Below are positions 34,227-45,560 of a DNA stretch of 64,000 nt, in pieces. A program made the translations under genes and the position numbers. The notes under the pieces were generated by a model, which made no database searches, had not been told where the DNA came from, and saw nothing but the letters and a program-made list of their open reading frames with translations. Every line of letters starts with the position of its first letter. Within the stretch, counting starts at the first letter, position 1. The stretch is from Phoebastria nigripes (Eukaryota; Chordata; Aves; Procellariiformes; Diomedeidae): assembly GCA_035582835.1 (NCBI GenBank), contig JAYKAV010003077.1, forward strand, positions 786,808 through 850,807, given 5' to 3'.

Positions 34227-34598
34227 AAGAAACACAGAGTATTCTGGGGAGACCTTATTGCGACCCTTCAATACTTAAAGGGGGCTTATAAGAAAGATGG
34301 GGACAAACTTTTTAGCAGGGCCTGTTGCGACAGGACAAGGGGGAACGGTTTTAAACTAAAAGAGGGTAGATTCAGACTAGGTATAAGGAAGAAATTTTTT
34401 ACAATGAGGGTGGTGAAACCCTGGCACAGGTTGCCCCGAGAGGTGGTAGATGCCCCAGCCCTGGAAACATTCAAGGCCNGGTTGGACGGGGCTCTGAGCA
34501 ACCTGATCGAGTTGAAGATGTCCCTGCCCACGGGAGGGCGGTTGGACTAGATGACCTTGAAAGGTCCCTTCCAACCCAAACCATTCTATGATTCTGTG
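34227..34598 (+). mobile_element. CR1 LINE, 5'-truncated 3' end (bird type)
   Basis: This is the 3' part of a chicken-repeat-1 (CR1) non-LTR retrotransposon, of the jockey/L3 group. The sequence follows the bird CR1 3' region phrase by phrase: the end of the reverse-transcriptase reading frame, a segment matching 'taaagggggcttataa' near 34276, the 'ggttgccccgagaggtggt' block near 34430, and the terminal 'cccttccaacccaaacc' at 34566-34582. It ends with two copies of the 8-bp CR1 tail unit, attctatg (34583-34590) and attctgtg (34591-34598). CR1 has this microsatellite tail rather than poly-A and makes no clear target-site duplication, and none is seen. It is severely 5'-truncated and cannot code. 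Divergence looks moderate, so this is one of the younger insertions here. The N at 34480 sits where the consensus has one purine. The subfamily is not resolved. Confidence 0.96.
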
Positions 34599-34809
34599 TT
34601 CTGCTTCCTGCTACTCAGTTCCTGCAATAAGGAGCCCAAGCCAGAAAAAAAGGAGACTCTTTCTCAGCTGCCTTCATGTGCCTTATGGCAGAGTGTGTCC
34701 AAACATGTGGCTGGGAGACGTGGTGCTGTCTTCCCTTTCATATACCTGACTCCACATGCAAGCAGCAGTGTACTAAATGTACATATGTGTATTGTGAGTG
34801 CATCTACAA

Positions 34810-35160
34810 CCTGGCTGGCTGCAGTTAAATAACAATTAGATTTGCTTGTTGACCATTTGGCACTTAGCAGTCTCATAATTAGTAACTGTAAACCAGTAGA
34901 GACAATGAAGCAAATCCCTAATTTTTATAATACTGCCCTGCTTTATGACTATCTGCAAAATCATAACCTCCTGCTTGTACAACAAAGCAAACACTTAAGT
35001 ATTTTGACAGATGTTTTATATAAAAAAGAGCCAAGCTTGTGTATTAATTTGCTGTTCCTTGCATTGTCTTTTTATTTTTTTATTGAATACATCCATGGCT
35101 GGTGTCATCTGCTTTTGATTAATTTGCTGCTACGTTTGCTTTTGCTTTTTCCATATGGTG
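34810..35160. promoter_or_regulatory. AT-rich block ending at a sharp CpG boundary
   Basis: AT-rich, repeat-free sequence with 'cataattagtaactg' and 'gattaatttgctgc' segments. It stops abruptly near 35160, where a CpG-dense patch begins. An open plus-strand frame of about 158 codons crosses the boundary; its first codon is TTG, it shows no recognisable domain, and it is best regarded as chance. Confidence 0.18.
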
Positions 35161-35164
35161 CTGT

Positions 35165-35285
35165 GAGGTGGAGGAGTGGGTCCCCCCGCTCTGGAGCAGG
35201 GCCCCGGGGAACGAGAGCGTTGCCTCTACAGCAGCGAGGCTCCTCCGGGAGCCGGCAATTCCCCAGCGCTCGCGTGAGAATGGGC
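35165..35285. promoter_or_regulatory. Small CpG-rich patch
   Basis: About ten CpG dinucleotides in 120 bases, including 'gcgctcgcg' near 35268, after several hundred bases with almost none. It is too short for a standard CpG island. It could be an unmethylated regulatory patch or a mutational remnant. Confidence 0.22.
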
Positions 35286-36189
35286 AAGTGTCTGTTGTTC
35301 TTTCACGTCTCCCACTGATTTTGGGGGAAGTTATAGCCACAGCAGGTGCTTGCCAGCTACCGGGGTTTGAGAAGTGACTGTAATTGATACCAAGCCAAGG
35401 GAAAACATGCCAATTACTTTGCAAGGAGACATGGGATTGCTTTAAAGGAGTGTGTTTTGGGTCAGTATCTCCGGGGACTAGAGAAAAAAATCCCTGTTCT
35501 TGTGAAAATGAAAGAAATTACAGTATGAGTTACCTGGGGACTGTGCATGGAAAATGCAACAGTATTGTCATCTCTGCAGAGCAAACAAGTAGGTGCATCG
35601 TTTGGCTGGGAGCATCCCTGTGTTTGTGTTATGCTGGGAGCAGGGCTGCCGTCCTTGCATGCTGTTGTGGGATCCTTCAGTGTTTTCCAGTGTGCTCACT
35701 CCAGCACAAAGGCAGGATGGTTTGCCCAAGGCTCAGTCCCAGCAAGAGGTGTCCAGAACGTGTCGTGATCAGCTTCTTTCTGGCTCCCGAGGAACTAGAC
35801 CTGGGGAACACAANGAGATGCTCCCACATTTAGGTAGCATTACCCTGAGTTAATTTGCTTGCTTGCTGAAGCACTTCACTTTCTTGATCACTGTTCATTT
35901 TAGATGGGTTTAAAAACCCCTTTGGGAGCAGTAGCTTGGGTATACTCATTGATTTTAAGCGTGAAGTCTTACTTACTCCTTTGTAGTAGCTGGGACTGCA
36001 ACTGCTCCACAGAGATGGGGTTCATCAGTCCTACCTTGAGTGTGCAAAGAATGGGAGCATGAATCTGAGCTGGTCACCCAGGGCTCTCCTTGTAGCTGGG
36101 GGTAAGAAATAGGACCTCTGGAGGGGTTTCCAGCTGTTTCTCTCCACTGAGTCTGGAGCCTCTGTTAATTCCAGTTCCTCATGAATGAA

Positions 36190-36485
36190 GCCAAGTGCAA
36201 ACAGAAAATCAGATCTCTCCTTTAATTAATATTGGAGCAGGTTCTCTCTCACGCATTTGTCATTTCTTCCCTCACCACTCCCTTGAAATAATTTATTTTC
36301 TCTGCTTAAAACATTCCTATATTGTTATTGCTCTCACAGTGGTGTGCACTGTGCTTGCTAAATCAAATTTATAATGCTGGAATTAATTTAGTAGGTTTCT
36401 TCCATTTTCTCTCCACGTACACTTAAAAAAGAGAAGTTCTTTAAATTAACCTAATGTAACTGGATTTGTTTTCACTTTATTAGCT
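36190..36485. promoter_or_regulatory. AT-rich high-complexity block
   Basis: Repeat-free sequence with 'cctttaattaatattgg' and 'ggaattaatttagtagg' segments and a short purine run 'aaaaaagagaagttc'. There is no coding potential. The conserved-element character is judged only by composition. Confidence 0.15.
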
Positions 36486-39287
36486 TTGGAGGGGGTTCTC
36501 TTGGGGACCTCAGTGTCGTTATATTATCTGAGGAGCAGATCTGCTTCAGTCTGATGGGAATTTTTAACAAGAGCAATGTTTTCCCATTTCAGAGTGAGTA
36601 AATACTTTACTGAAATCCAGGGGGCTGATGCTCTGCTTCATTACCAGTAAACATGAAGCAAAAAACAGCTGGCAGAGTGGAAAGGAGACAGAAAATACAA
36701 ATTGCTGTTGTTCCTACAGATCTGCAGAAGGGCTTGCACTCGGGTGTATTTTTGTGAGTGATTATCTGTCCGGCAGGTTTTGACTCTCGGCCAACTCTGA
36801 AGCAATCTTGGTTTCGGTATTTAGTTTAAGCTGCGTGTCTGACCTTCACCCTGTACCACTTACGGGTGCTGTGGGAGCTCCGGTGACTTCAGCATCGGGA
36901 TGTACGATGCCTGGGAATAGATACCCTCTGGCCCCTGAAGCTTTCGCCTGCAGCCCTCGCACCCGCAGCAAGCTCTGCAGCGCTGGGGCCAAGCAGGGAC
37001 TTTTTAGAAGGTGGCAGGAGCAGGTTGATGGATGCCATGCCAGGATTGTTAAACTGGACATGCAGCAGGTGAGACGGACAAATGGTGGAGTGTCCNTTCT
37101 TTTAGAGATGGGCTCTGCTCATTACTCGGGCTGTGTAAGGAAAACATCCAAATACGAGCCTTGTCACGAAACTAATTTTCAACTATTTGATTATCCAGAA
37201 CCTTTTTGGTGCAGCTAAATATTTCTGACCCTGGTCGGCACATTATTGCTTTGACCTTTCACCCCTGGCAAACCTCCGTCTGAATCCTCCCGGGCTAGAT
37301 GGCTTGAAAACTATTATCAGTGACAAGTAAAAGACTGCAGAGAAATAAACAACGGAGACCTATGAGCTTGCCCTTGTAAACTACGGTCAGGCATCACCCG
37401 AAAAGTGCCCAGAATACAGACAGATCAATGCTCTGCACAATCCTCTGCAGACGCACTCNCTCGCAAAGGGCTTTCACAAGCTAGAATGCATGTTTTGATA
37501 ATGTCTTTCTTAGCACTGCATTTTTTTAATGTACTTGCTTTGTTTGTTAAGGTGCCTTTCAAGCCAAGTCAGCGCTGGCTTTCCATAAAGATTCTCCGGT
37601 GCTTCCATCATATACGTTGAAAGTGGTGTGCGCAGAAGCGGTTCTGTCAATAGTATATTTTTATGTATTATTCAGCTCCTGTTGTTTGTGTTCGCCAAGG
37701 AANTTTGCATGTCGTCTGCTGGATTAGTTTCTTAAAAGCTTGGATGCTGAGTTTCAGTTTTCATCTAACTCTTCCCCTTGTATAGGAACCAGCTGTCAGG
37801 AACAGTGGTATTTTTCGTTCAGTGCTGTGCAAGTCCTGAATGTCCAAATAGGAATGTGACAGGCAGAAAAAGCAAGAATGTGCATTTTTTTTAGTTTAAA
37901 AAGAATTTGTAAGTCCCTGAAGTAATTTTTGTTTAGCAATGTTGGTGTCAAAGAGAAGTACTCCATGGTTCTGCACTGGGGTAGCTGAAATTTGAATAAG
38001 CTCCTGGTTTTTATCAGTCATCACTTAGGAATCAAGATGAGCCGTAAGGCCTTTCGTATGGGATCTTCTGTTTCACTGAATTAGTGCCACTGAAGGCAAC
38101 GGCACTGGGGCGAGAGGATTACGGTTTGAATGAACACCCAGAACTAATCTGCTTCCATGATTCGCTGGGTGCGGTTGGGAAGAAAGCTAATCCAGAGGGA
38201 AGCGTTTTGCTTTTTCTTAAACCTTTTTCCCCCCATGTATACTGGAGATCACGTTGTCCTGAATGACCCCACTTTCCTCTTGCACTGCTGCAAAAAACGT
38301 GCCCGTGGTGACGCCACGTTGCCTTTAGGGTGTTCCTAATCCCATTGTCATGAAGGTCCTGGCGAAACGTCTTGCTCGCTTTGCCTGTTTCTCGTTGCTG
38401 CATAATGAAATCCCAGGAGAAGTGTAAAATTAAGTTTACAGAATTCATCTCTAAAAGGCATTTTTACTTTTGTGGTGGTACACTGCTTTTCTAGTTGTTG
38501 GGGTTAAAATCCTAGCAATACATTTGCTGATATCATTTTGACCGTGTCAACCTTTTTTATTTTATTTTTTTCACCACTTGTAAAATATCAGGGATTGATG
38601 TAATGGTTTTCTGGTGAAGGGGGATGTATAATAGGCAGGAGCGGTTGAGAGACTTGGGTTCAGTTTCCCTTCTGGCAGGGGACTTGGTCCCGTGCAGTTA
38701 TGTAAAGAACAGCTAAATCTGGGCTAAGTCCTTGTTCCTGAAGTTCCCCATGGCAAAACACCTCTGAAGATCTCCAGCCAAAGTATAATAAAGACAGCGT
38801 GTGGTGTTGGGAGGGGAATTTAGACCCAGAAATCTGATCCCTTGCTTTCTCTGCACTGCTCTGTAAAACGAATAGCCCTTCCCTGCTTCACTCGTAGGTG
38901 GTGAGGAAAGATGCATTAAAGATTTAGGTGCTTAGAGAGTCTGTTAATAAGTAAAATCGGAAATCTGCTCTGAGGGCTTAATGTTGACCCGTTTGAAGTC
39001 TGACTGATAGATCCTGGAGCCCAGAATGAGAGTTTTGCTCTTCCTTTTAGACAGTCTCTGCTTTACCTTATGTGTTAATACAGATGCTCNTGCACGTGGG
39101 CTTGGCCAGAGTCCGGAGATACGAGACAGACAGAGCCCGGCACAAGGGTTAGTTCAGAGACAGCATTTCCTTCCCTTTGTTTTTGCATTCTTCAAAATCC
39201 TGGTTTGGGGCATCAATCTGGAGCCAGGCTGAGCAAGCCTGCATTTTCTTGTCTACATTTCCCTTTCCCTCCGTTTGACTCTCTTAC

Positions 39288-39400
39288 CTGCTTTGCTTAT
39301 ATTCCTGGTGTGCTTTCCGAGAGCTGCCATTAGTCATGTTCATAAGAGTCATGGGACTGTTTCGTTCCTGGCCGTGATACATGACATCGCTATAGGTTTT
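39288..39400 (-). other. Candidate coding exon, minus strand (unrecognised, low confidence)
   Basis: Read on the minus strand, the donor is AAAGCAG|GTAAGAG (exon end at 39288), a near-perfect match. The acceptor is tttttaaataaacag before 39400. The enclosed 113 bp has one open frame of 37 codons plus two bases, beginning KTYSDVMY and ending QEYKQS. The acceptor tract is T-rich but poor in C. The minus strand is the one disfavoured by the window-wide skew. The exit phase does not fit the other minus candidates. The peptide is unknown to me. Confidence 0.16.
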
Positions 39401-39985
39401 CTGTTTATTTAAAAATCTGCTGCAGCANCGTACAGTTTTTCCCCCTGCGTATCTTTCTGAACTAAAAGCACTAGGCTATTCATTATTTTCAATAAATAAG
39501 CAGTCGTTTTGCTAATCCATCTTAAAAAGTATGATCACCCACAGGTGCAGTGCTTTTTTATTACTGTTATTTGATTCCTTCTCATAGATCATTTTTGCAG
39601 AGCTGCATCTCTCCTTTGCGTTGTCCAGCTGCCGTAGGAGATGCAGGAGGTCGGTTGGCTTGTTGGGTGCTCTTGGCGCGGGCAGCAGTGCTCCCCAGCG
39701 GTTTTGGGGTGCTCTCCCAGGGACGGGTCTCCATGTTGATCTCCTATTAAGTGGACAAGTTTCCACCTTTCTCTGCTTCCCGTGACGGCAGAATCCTGCT
39801 TCTTGCCTTACCCATCAGGTTGCTCCATCAGCAGTCAGATCCCTGAGTCCAGGTTTCTTAAAAACCTGCTGTAGCAGCAGTTGCACAAGACAGGGAGGAA
39901 ACAGTAACATGAAGGCTCTGCTTAAATACTTGCCTAGACCAGCGTATAGCAGGTATTGCTGTCCTGGTGTTGGACTCGAATTAGG

Positions 39986-40060
39986 AGGGCTTGATTCTGT
40001 GCCATTGATCTTAATGTCGTCAAGACAAATCCATCATTTACTCTGGAGTAAATCAGTAGT
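39986..40060 (+). repeat. Ancient amniote palindromic repeat fragment
   Basis: The segment begins with 'gagggcttgattctgtgcca', followed about 40 bases later by the near-palindrome 'tttactctggagtaaat'. Old amniote repeats show ggcctgattctg followed by gtgtaaatcaggagtaa and a cattgaagtcaatgg centre. The match is partial but has several blocks in order. The family name is uncertain. Confidence 0.3.
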
Positions 40061-40280
40061 ATTTCTGCTTCTGCATTTGGAATTGCATCAGGCCTAAGTG
40101 AGATAAAGATCGAGGCTCTTGCTGTGGTGTAACTCTTAAATGGGAGAACAGAGGATGAATTTTTAGAAATGCTTGTTCCTAGCTGAAGTTTGCACTTGGT
40201 GAATTATGCCCTTAATTTCAAAGAAGAGCAAAATAAAATCACTGACATGAAAATCGTATCTGTACCTTTAAAAAAGCATA

Positions 40281-40300
40281 TATATGGATGTGTATACACA
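40281..40300. repeat. Short alternating purine-pyrimidine stretch
   Basis: The palindrome gtgtatacac (40290-40299) follows a 'catatatatgg' segment. It is a short alternating run of low significance. Confidence 0.7.
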
Positions 40301-42580
40301 CACTATTGTTTTAAAAATAATAAACCCATAAAAAGCAGTTACTCATGCTGCAGGTAACTCTCATTTGGCAGTGTCTGGATTTTGTTTGCCTCACATTGTA
40401 AAAAGCCCCTGAGCCATGATGTCTTCCGCTCAGTGCGCTTGGAGTAGGGCCTCCACCAGTCTGCTCGTGCCGGGCTGCTCAGGAAAGATTTTGACTATGG
40501 GCAGTGTTAAGAGAGACACCAAGTCCAGAGGAGGATGTGAAACATGTTTAAAGCTACTGGTTGGGAAGCTTTGAGAGATGAACAGGAAGGTTGAAGGCAG
40601 TATTTGAATGAAACAAGAATAAGGTAGGGCCAGGTGGGGGGAACGCAAGGATGTAAAGGCAAATTGGATCCAAACTGGCGTCATGGACCAGTGGAGGGAG
40701 CTGCCTTCTGGGGCAAGACAATGATTTCAGACTGGCAGTATTCTTGTTTGCATCCTGCAGAGGTAAAAGGGGAACATATTTATGCGTTTGTTTTAAATTA
40801 GTTTGGCTTTTTTGAGTTTGGGAGCCCTGAGCCTGTTCTTTTGCTGGGAGATGGCATTATCAAGTGCATGTGCGCTGAGCATATGTGAGAGGGGAATTGA
40901 ATTGCTTGGAGAGAAGTTTGTGAGCTCTAGGTACCGGTGAAGAGATGAGAAAAGACAGACNTTTTGGGACTGTTTGAGCTAATTTTATGTGAAAGAGTAA
41001 AATGCATCGAGTTAGGCTGGGAGGGAGGACGTGGTACTTGAGGCACTGAGATGGTGCCTCATCGCATGGTAAAGAGCAGCCTATAAAAGCAAGAGCAGAA
41101 ATGGGAACAGATGGTATGATTTTGGTTGGGGGGAGGTAGTTATTGGTTCTTTAAGTTTGTTTTTAAGAGGTGACTAAGGAAGGCAAGACCTATAAGGGAG
41201 ACAAAACTAAGAAGAAACAACCTTGCCAACATAGCGTTGTGGTCATTGCAACATTTCCATTGTTTTCTTCAACAACAAACCCAAAAGGTCAGATTGCAAA
41301 ACATGTTTCCCTTCTTTTCCCCAACCCTTGCACCATTCCTGCCTTTTCTTAGAGCACGTCTGTTTGCAGAGGTGAAGCTTCTCCTTCCCTTGCTGTGGAT
41401 GGAGCTGGCTAACCACGCTGCCGTGTACCTGGTCCAAGGCAGTGGGCGCAGGAGGTATGAGGTGGGGTTTTAAATAGCTACAGCATGTTGTGCGTACACC
41501 ATTGTTACTGGCAGGCATTGCCTGTCCTCACCTGCAGGTGTTTTGTTTTCCCATTGAAGTCCATAATCCATGTAGCTGAGTGCTTGCCATCATCTGTTCA
41601 GGGACCCTCCAACAGAGGGAGACAGCCACAGGCATTAAATATTACACGCCAAGCACAATAGACTGGAAAATAGCAGAGGTGGTGTAAACACGTGCAAGTG
41701 GCTATGCTTAAAACCCCCATCTGCTAGCCCGTTCAGATGGGTACATTTGCATGCCTTACCAGTGCCGTTATGGAGACGTGTTTCCCTCATGGGCTTTTTG
41801 CTAGGTGGGTGGGATGCTGGTACCACTGGGCAAGGGTGCCCCGATGCTTGGGTAGCCTCTGTGGTGGACTTGCACTTTGCAGTTTTGGGTTGTGGGTTCT
41901 CTGAAGTCACATGCACTGAAGCAGTAGCAAATTGACACTGTCGCCATTATTGCTTAAGTGAGATGCTGCTGCCAAAAAAACCCAACCAACCCAACAAGAT
42001 GAAGGACGCATGTAGGCTTGAGCGGGGAGGATTTGCTGGGGAGCATCGTGATTTTTGCATTTATTTTTCCAGGCTAGTAATGTTCTCCTGCATTTGTCAC
42101 AGCTCTCCCTATAGCTCTGATCTTTCTGTCTGTATTTAAAGATCTTTCTATTCTCTATTTAACAACAGGAGGTTTTAGGTTTAAATGGCACAACAGTGTA
42201 TGTAATTTATATATACAAAAAAGATAAGTTGCTGCTTCTTGAGACACAAAGTGCAAGTATTGCTTTGTTGGCTGAATTAACTTTTGCGCTATGTCAGGCG
42301 TGGAAGGTATTGTTAGAGATATGATTTTAATATATAGCAGTACTAAATATTTTATCTTGTTGGCAAGCAGTGTTGTTGCAGAAGGTTTAAACTTCAAAGC
42401 GAGCTTTGCTAAAATGCCTTTAAAATAATAAAAAAAAAAAGGTGGTGAGGGAGATGTAAGAGTGACTCGATTCCTGCTGGAATGATTTCACAGAAGGATT
42501 GTTATCCACTGAGACACAAGGCTTCTATTTGACCTCCTGCTGACTTCCCTAAACAGTGTTTGTAGGACGTTTGAACACTT

Positions 42581-42620
42581 AAAAAAAAAAAGGGGGGGGG
42601 GGGGGCAAAAAAAAAAAAAA
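42581..42620 (+). repeat. A11-G14-C-A14 compound homopolymer
   Basis: Eleven As (42581-42591), fourteen Gs (42592-42605), one C, then fourteen As (42607-42620). It starts after 'cactt' and ends at 'gcagctgc'. A 14-G run flanked by A runs is rare in unique DNA and is a strong quadruplex candidate, but such runs are also where sequencing errors concentrate. Confidence 0.93.
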
Positions 42621-45039
42621 GCAGCTGCTCTGCCAGAGTGTCTCGCTGCAGAAGACCCACATCTGTATTTTTCTAAGTGACACACAGAGAAGGTATTTAG
42701 CACTTACAAAGAGCTTGTTGGCGAGCTCTCAGTTCCAGGGACGTAGAGTCAAACTGGGCTCTCTATTTAATTTCATTTTTGGTGCTGGATCTCCCTTTCC
42801 ACTCAGACTTCGCACAGATTCAGTGCATCAGTCTGATGTTAGCATCAGCAACATGGCATCTCCCCCGTTGTGCCGTGCAGGACGTGCACGGGAGGTGCTG
42901 CAGTGCTGCTGCTGCGTGATAGCTGCATCTCCTGGGGCTTTTTTGGTACCTGTTTGGGCATTGCCCCAAGCAGGAGTCCCAGCTCCGCTGCCTGCTACGG
43001 CGTGAGCATGGGCTCTAGCAGCGTGCNCGTGATTTGTAAGCTATTTTGGGATCCTTCTGGCAGAAAAATGCAATATCATCGTTGAAAAGACTGCTGCGGG
43101 ATAAACTGTGACTAAGATCTGAGCTGGCAAACGGAGCAGAGATCTCCCAAGCGAGGGGATCTGCAGTGGAGTGTAGGCAAAGGGGGGTTCAGCCGCTCCT
43201 CGTCGTGCTGCCCCGGGTGGCATGGGGGGCTTTAACCAGGCTGACAAATTCATGGGCTCTGAGCCCTGGTTAAGGGGCAGCTTCNTGCTGTCCTCCCCCA
43301 GGTACCGCAGGTACGCTGGCCTGTTAGGGGACTTCATTTCAAGCACGAATTTCAAAGTTTTGCTCAGTAACAGTGAACAAGTTCATTTTAAGGCAGCTAT
43401 TCATCTGCCTGAAGCTGTTCCCATTTGTTTCACCCCCTCCTTGTCTTTTCCTTGCACTCCCTACACTCCTGCTTCCTCTTGCGCTGCCTTGGTGAGCTGG
43501 TATTTTTAATGAGCGGCTGGAAATCCGACGTGGACTGAGGTTGCNTCTTGTACCATGGAGGTGTCCAGGTCTTGTTGCCTTCAGGTCATCTGTGACTAAA
43601 CGCTGCTGGACGGGGAAGGTTGGGTGCGGGACGAGCGTGGNGCGCAGGCTGTCACCCTTGTGCAGGTGTGCACCCAAATTTCCTTCCTGCGGTGGGCAGA
43701 GCACCTTTCCTGCGGGAAGCAGCAGGAGACATCTCATCGGGGCGGGAGGAGCGTGACTCAAAAATTGTAGATCAAGGTGAGCCCAAGGGTGGCTCATAAA
43801 CCAATTACTGGGTTAAGCAGATAATGCCAATGGTCGGTGCCAAGATTTATCNTCACTTTTGCAGGTCTGAAGTGCTGACAGAAAGTAAGTTTTTTCCCTT
43901 CGTCGCCTTGTGAGGGTACGACGAGGGTTGTGGTGATCAGTGGGTGGTCGATGGTGCTCTCCTCTTCTGCTCTCCCCTGTCTTGCATGCACTTTTCAGGA
44001 CANGCACACACATGATTCCCTTCCTCCTGCTTATTCTGATGTGATTGAGTTTGGGACACTGGTCCCCCCCACAGAGCTAGTTTTTAAGCTCTCGTAGGCT
44101 CCCTGTTGTCNCCGTTTGGGACGCTTCAGCAGCAGAAATGGGCAGTGACCTTAGGCAGGGAAGATAGAAACTGTGCGCAGTTTAACCCGGTGCGGCTGTA
44201 CCTCCTGCTGCGTCACGCTGGTTTTGGAAGGGGACGTGTCTAGAGCTGATCCAGACCCCAGTGGTATTAATGGAAGGACCCTCATGGACTGCGAAGGGGC
44301 AGTTGGGACCTTCTGAAAGGACTGCAGAGAGGGTGCTGGTGGTGGTGTTGTGTTGGGAACTAGAGCCTCCATAGAGGGCACTTTCCATGGTGATAGATCA
44401 CATCGTGTATGATCTCATTGTGACATGAGTTGTGTTATATGGATTTTACCCAGAGAAGAGCCCATTTTTCATTTTTTGGCATGTCCTTGGGAGAAAGCAG
44501 GGTCTTCTCAGGGCAGTTTGAGCTGCAGGCAAATGAGCTCAGCTGTGCAGGGCCTTTGCAGGTGGCTTTTAAATGGCAAGGTGGAGTGGTTGCACCTGAC
44601 AGTGACTGTCCTGAGCATTATTTTAAGTAACATGGCCATGAAACTCAAACATCAGTGCTAAAAAGGTAAAAATTTTGGCATACATTAAATACTCAACAAA
44701 GAACTTGAGCTCTGCTTGCTTTGGCAAACAAATACATCCCCAAATGGATCAAACAAGTTGTAATGCAGAACAAATTGAAGTAGTAGAGGATTTGTCTNAG
44801 GCGCTTAAAATCATATTTTATCCTCTGCCTTTATATTACCACCTATTCAAGGAAAAAAAATCTTCTGAAATACTGATGGGAAAAAAAGCTGAGCAAGTGT
44901 TGTTCCTTCCTTCAGTGCTGTGGTGCTGCTCAGAACAGTCTTGTATTTCTGTCCTGTGCTCTTTTCCAACCTTGGAACAACCAAAAAGATAGCTGTCTAA
45001 TGTACTGTACTGAATTGCTGTCTTTTTTCCCCCAAAGGT
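42621..45039. other. GC-rich noncoding DNA with a cluster of single Ns
   Basis: From about 42840 to 44400 the sequence is GC-richer and holds seven single Ns in 1.1 kb (43027-44111). Overlapping frames up to 152 codons run on both strands without recognisable domains. Confidence 0.5.
43700..43776 (+). other. Candidate coding exon (unrecognised, low confidence)
   Basis: The acceptor side reads tttccttcctgcggtgggcag with AG at 43698-43699. The donor side reads ATCAAG|GTGAGC with GT at 43777. The 77 bp are open in one frame, giving 25 full codons with peptide character such as REAAGDISSG and ending in KIVDQ. It lies in GC-rich DNA with several single Ns. The polypyrimidine tract is interrupted by a purine-rich ggtggg, which weakens the acceptor. 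No family is recognised. Confidence 0.15.
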
Positions 45040-45440
45040 TTGCAAAAATTATTTTAAATTAAGCAGGGTACAAAGTTCTTCTCATTTCTAGCACGGAGAA
45101 TTCATTTTCAATTTCTCTATCAAAGCAAAATGACAAATACAAAATGCAAGTGAAACCAGATGGACTAACTATATTAGGAGCGCTGCATGCATATTTTGTG
45201 TCACTTATTAGCATTCATTAAGTCAAACAGGGGGAGAAATAAGCTTTGCCTACATGTATTAAACCAATAAGTCTGGCAAGGATCCAAGCCTGCTCTCGTG
45301 GATTAATTGTTTTATAACTGCTTTAATTAAAATTGTTCAGTATATGATTAACCTAAAAGTTTTAATTTCCACAAAATTGTTGAACAAATGAGACATTAAT
45401 ATTTTACATTAACCGTGGAGAGTGTGCTTTGGTTCTCTGA
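45040..45440. promoter_or_regulatory. AT-rich block with three SOX-type ATTGTT motifs
   Basis: About 400 bases of repeat-free AT-rich sequence with TTAATTAA and ATTAATTG homeodomain cores. ATTGTT, the core SOX/HMG recognition sequence, occurs three times within 76 bases (45306-45311, 45332-45337, 45376-45381), all in the same orientation. This is the strongest enhancer-like candidate by motif density, but it is unproven. Confidence 0.28.
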
Positions 45441-45560
45441 ATAGCTTGCTTACTGTAAACTTGAAGCAAGTGGCACTGTGGAAGTGGGTGTGTATGGCTC
45501 CCAGGTGCCCCCCGTTTGGGTGAAACGCTCTTAATTGGGCAGTTTGTTACAGGAGGTTAT

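Larger units (their letters stand above)
36486..42580. other. Unique noncoding DNA with one minus-strand exon candidate
   Basis: Neutral sequence, plus-strand T and G excess, and seven single Ns. A weak reverse MIR trace may lie at about 38640-38715. The frame at 36808-37218 (136 codons) spans an N and has no known domain. There is nothing else I can support beyond the listed short repeats. Confidence 0.5.

Noticed and set aside
34842..35318. Plus-strand open frame of 158 codons crossing the AT/CpG boundary
   Set aside because: It begins with TTG rather than ATG. About one frame this long is expected by chance in the window, and the translation changes character abruptly at the composition boundary.
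38640..38715. Possible reverse MIR trace
   Set aside because: Only weak word similarity; not enough ordered matches to annotate as an element.
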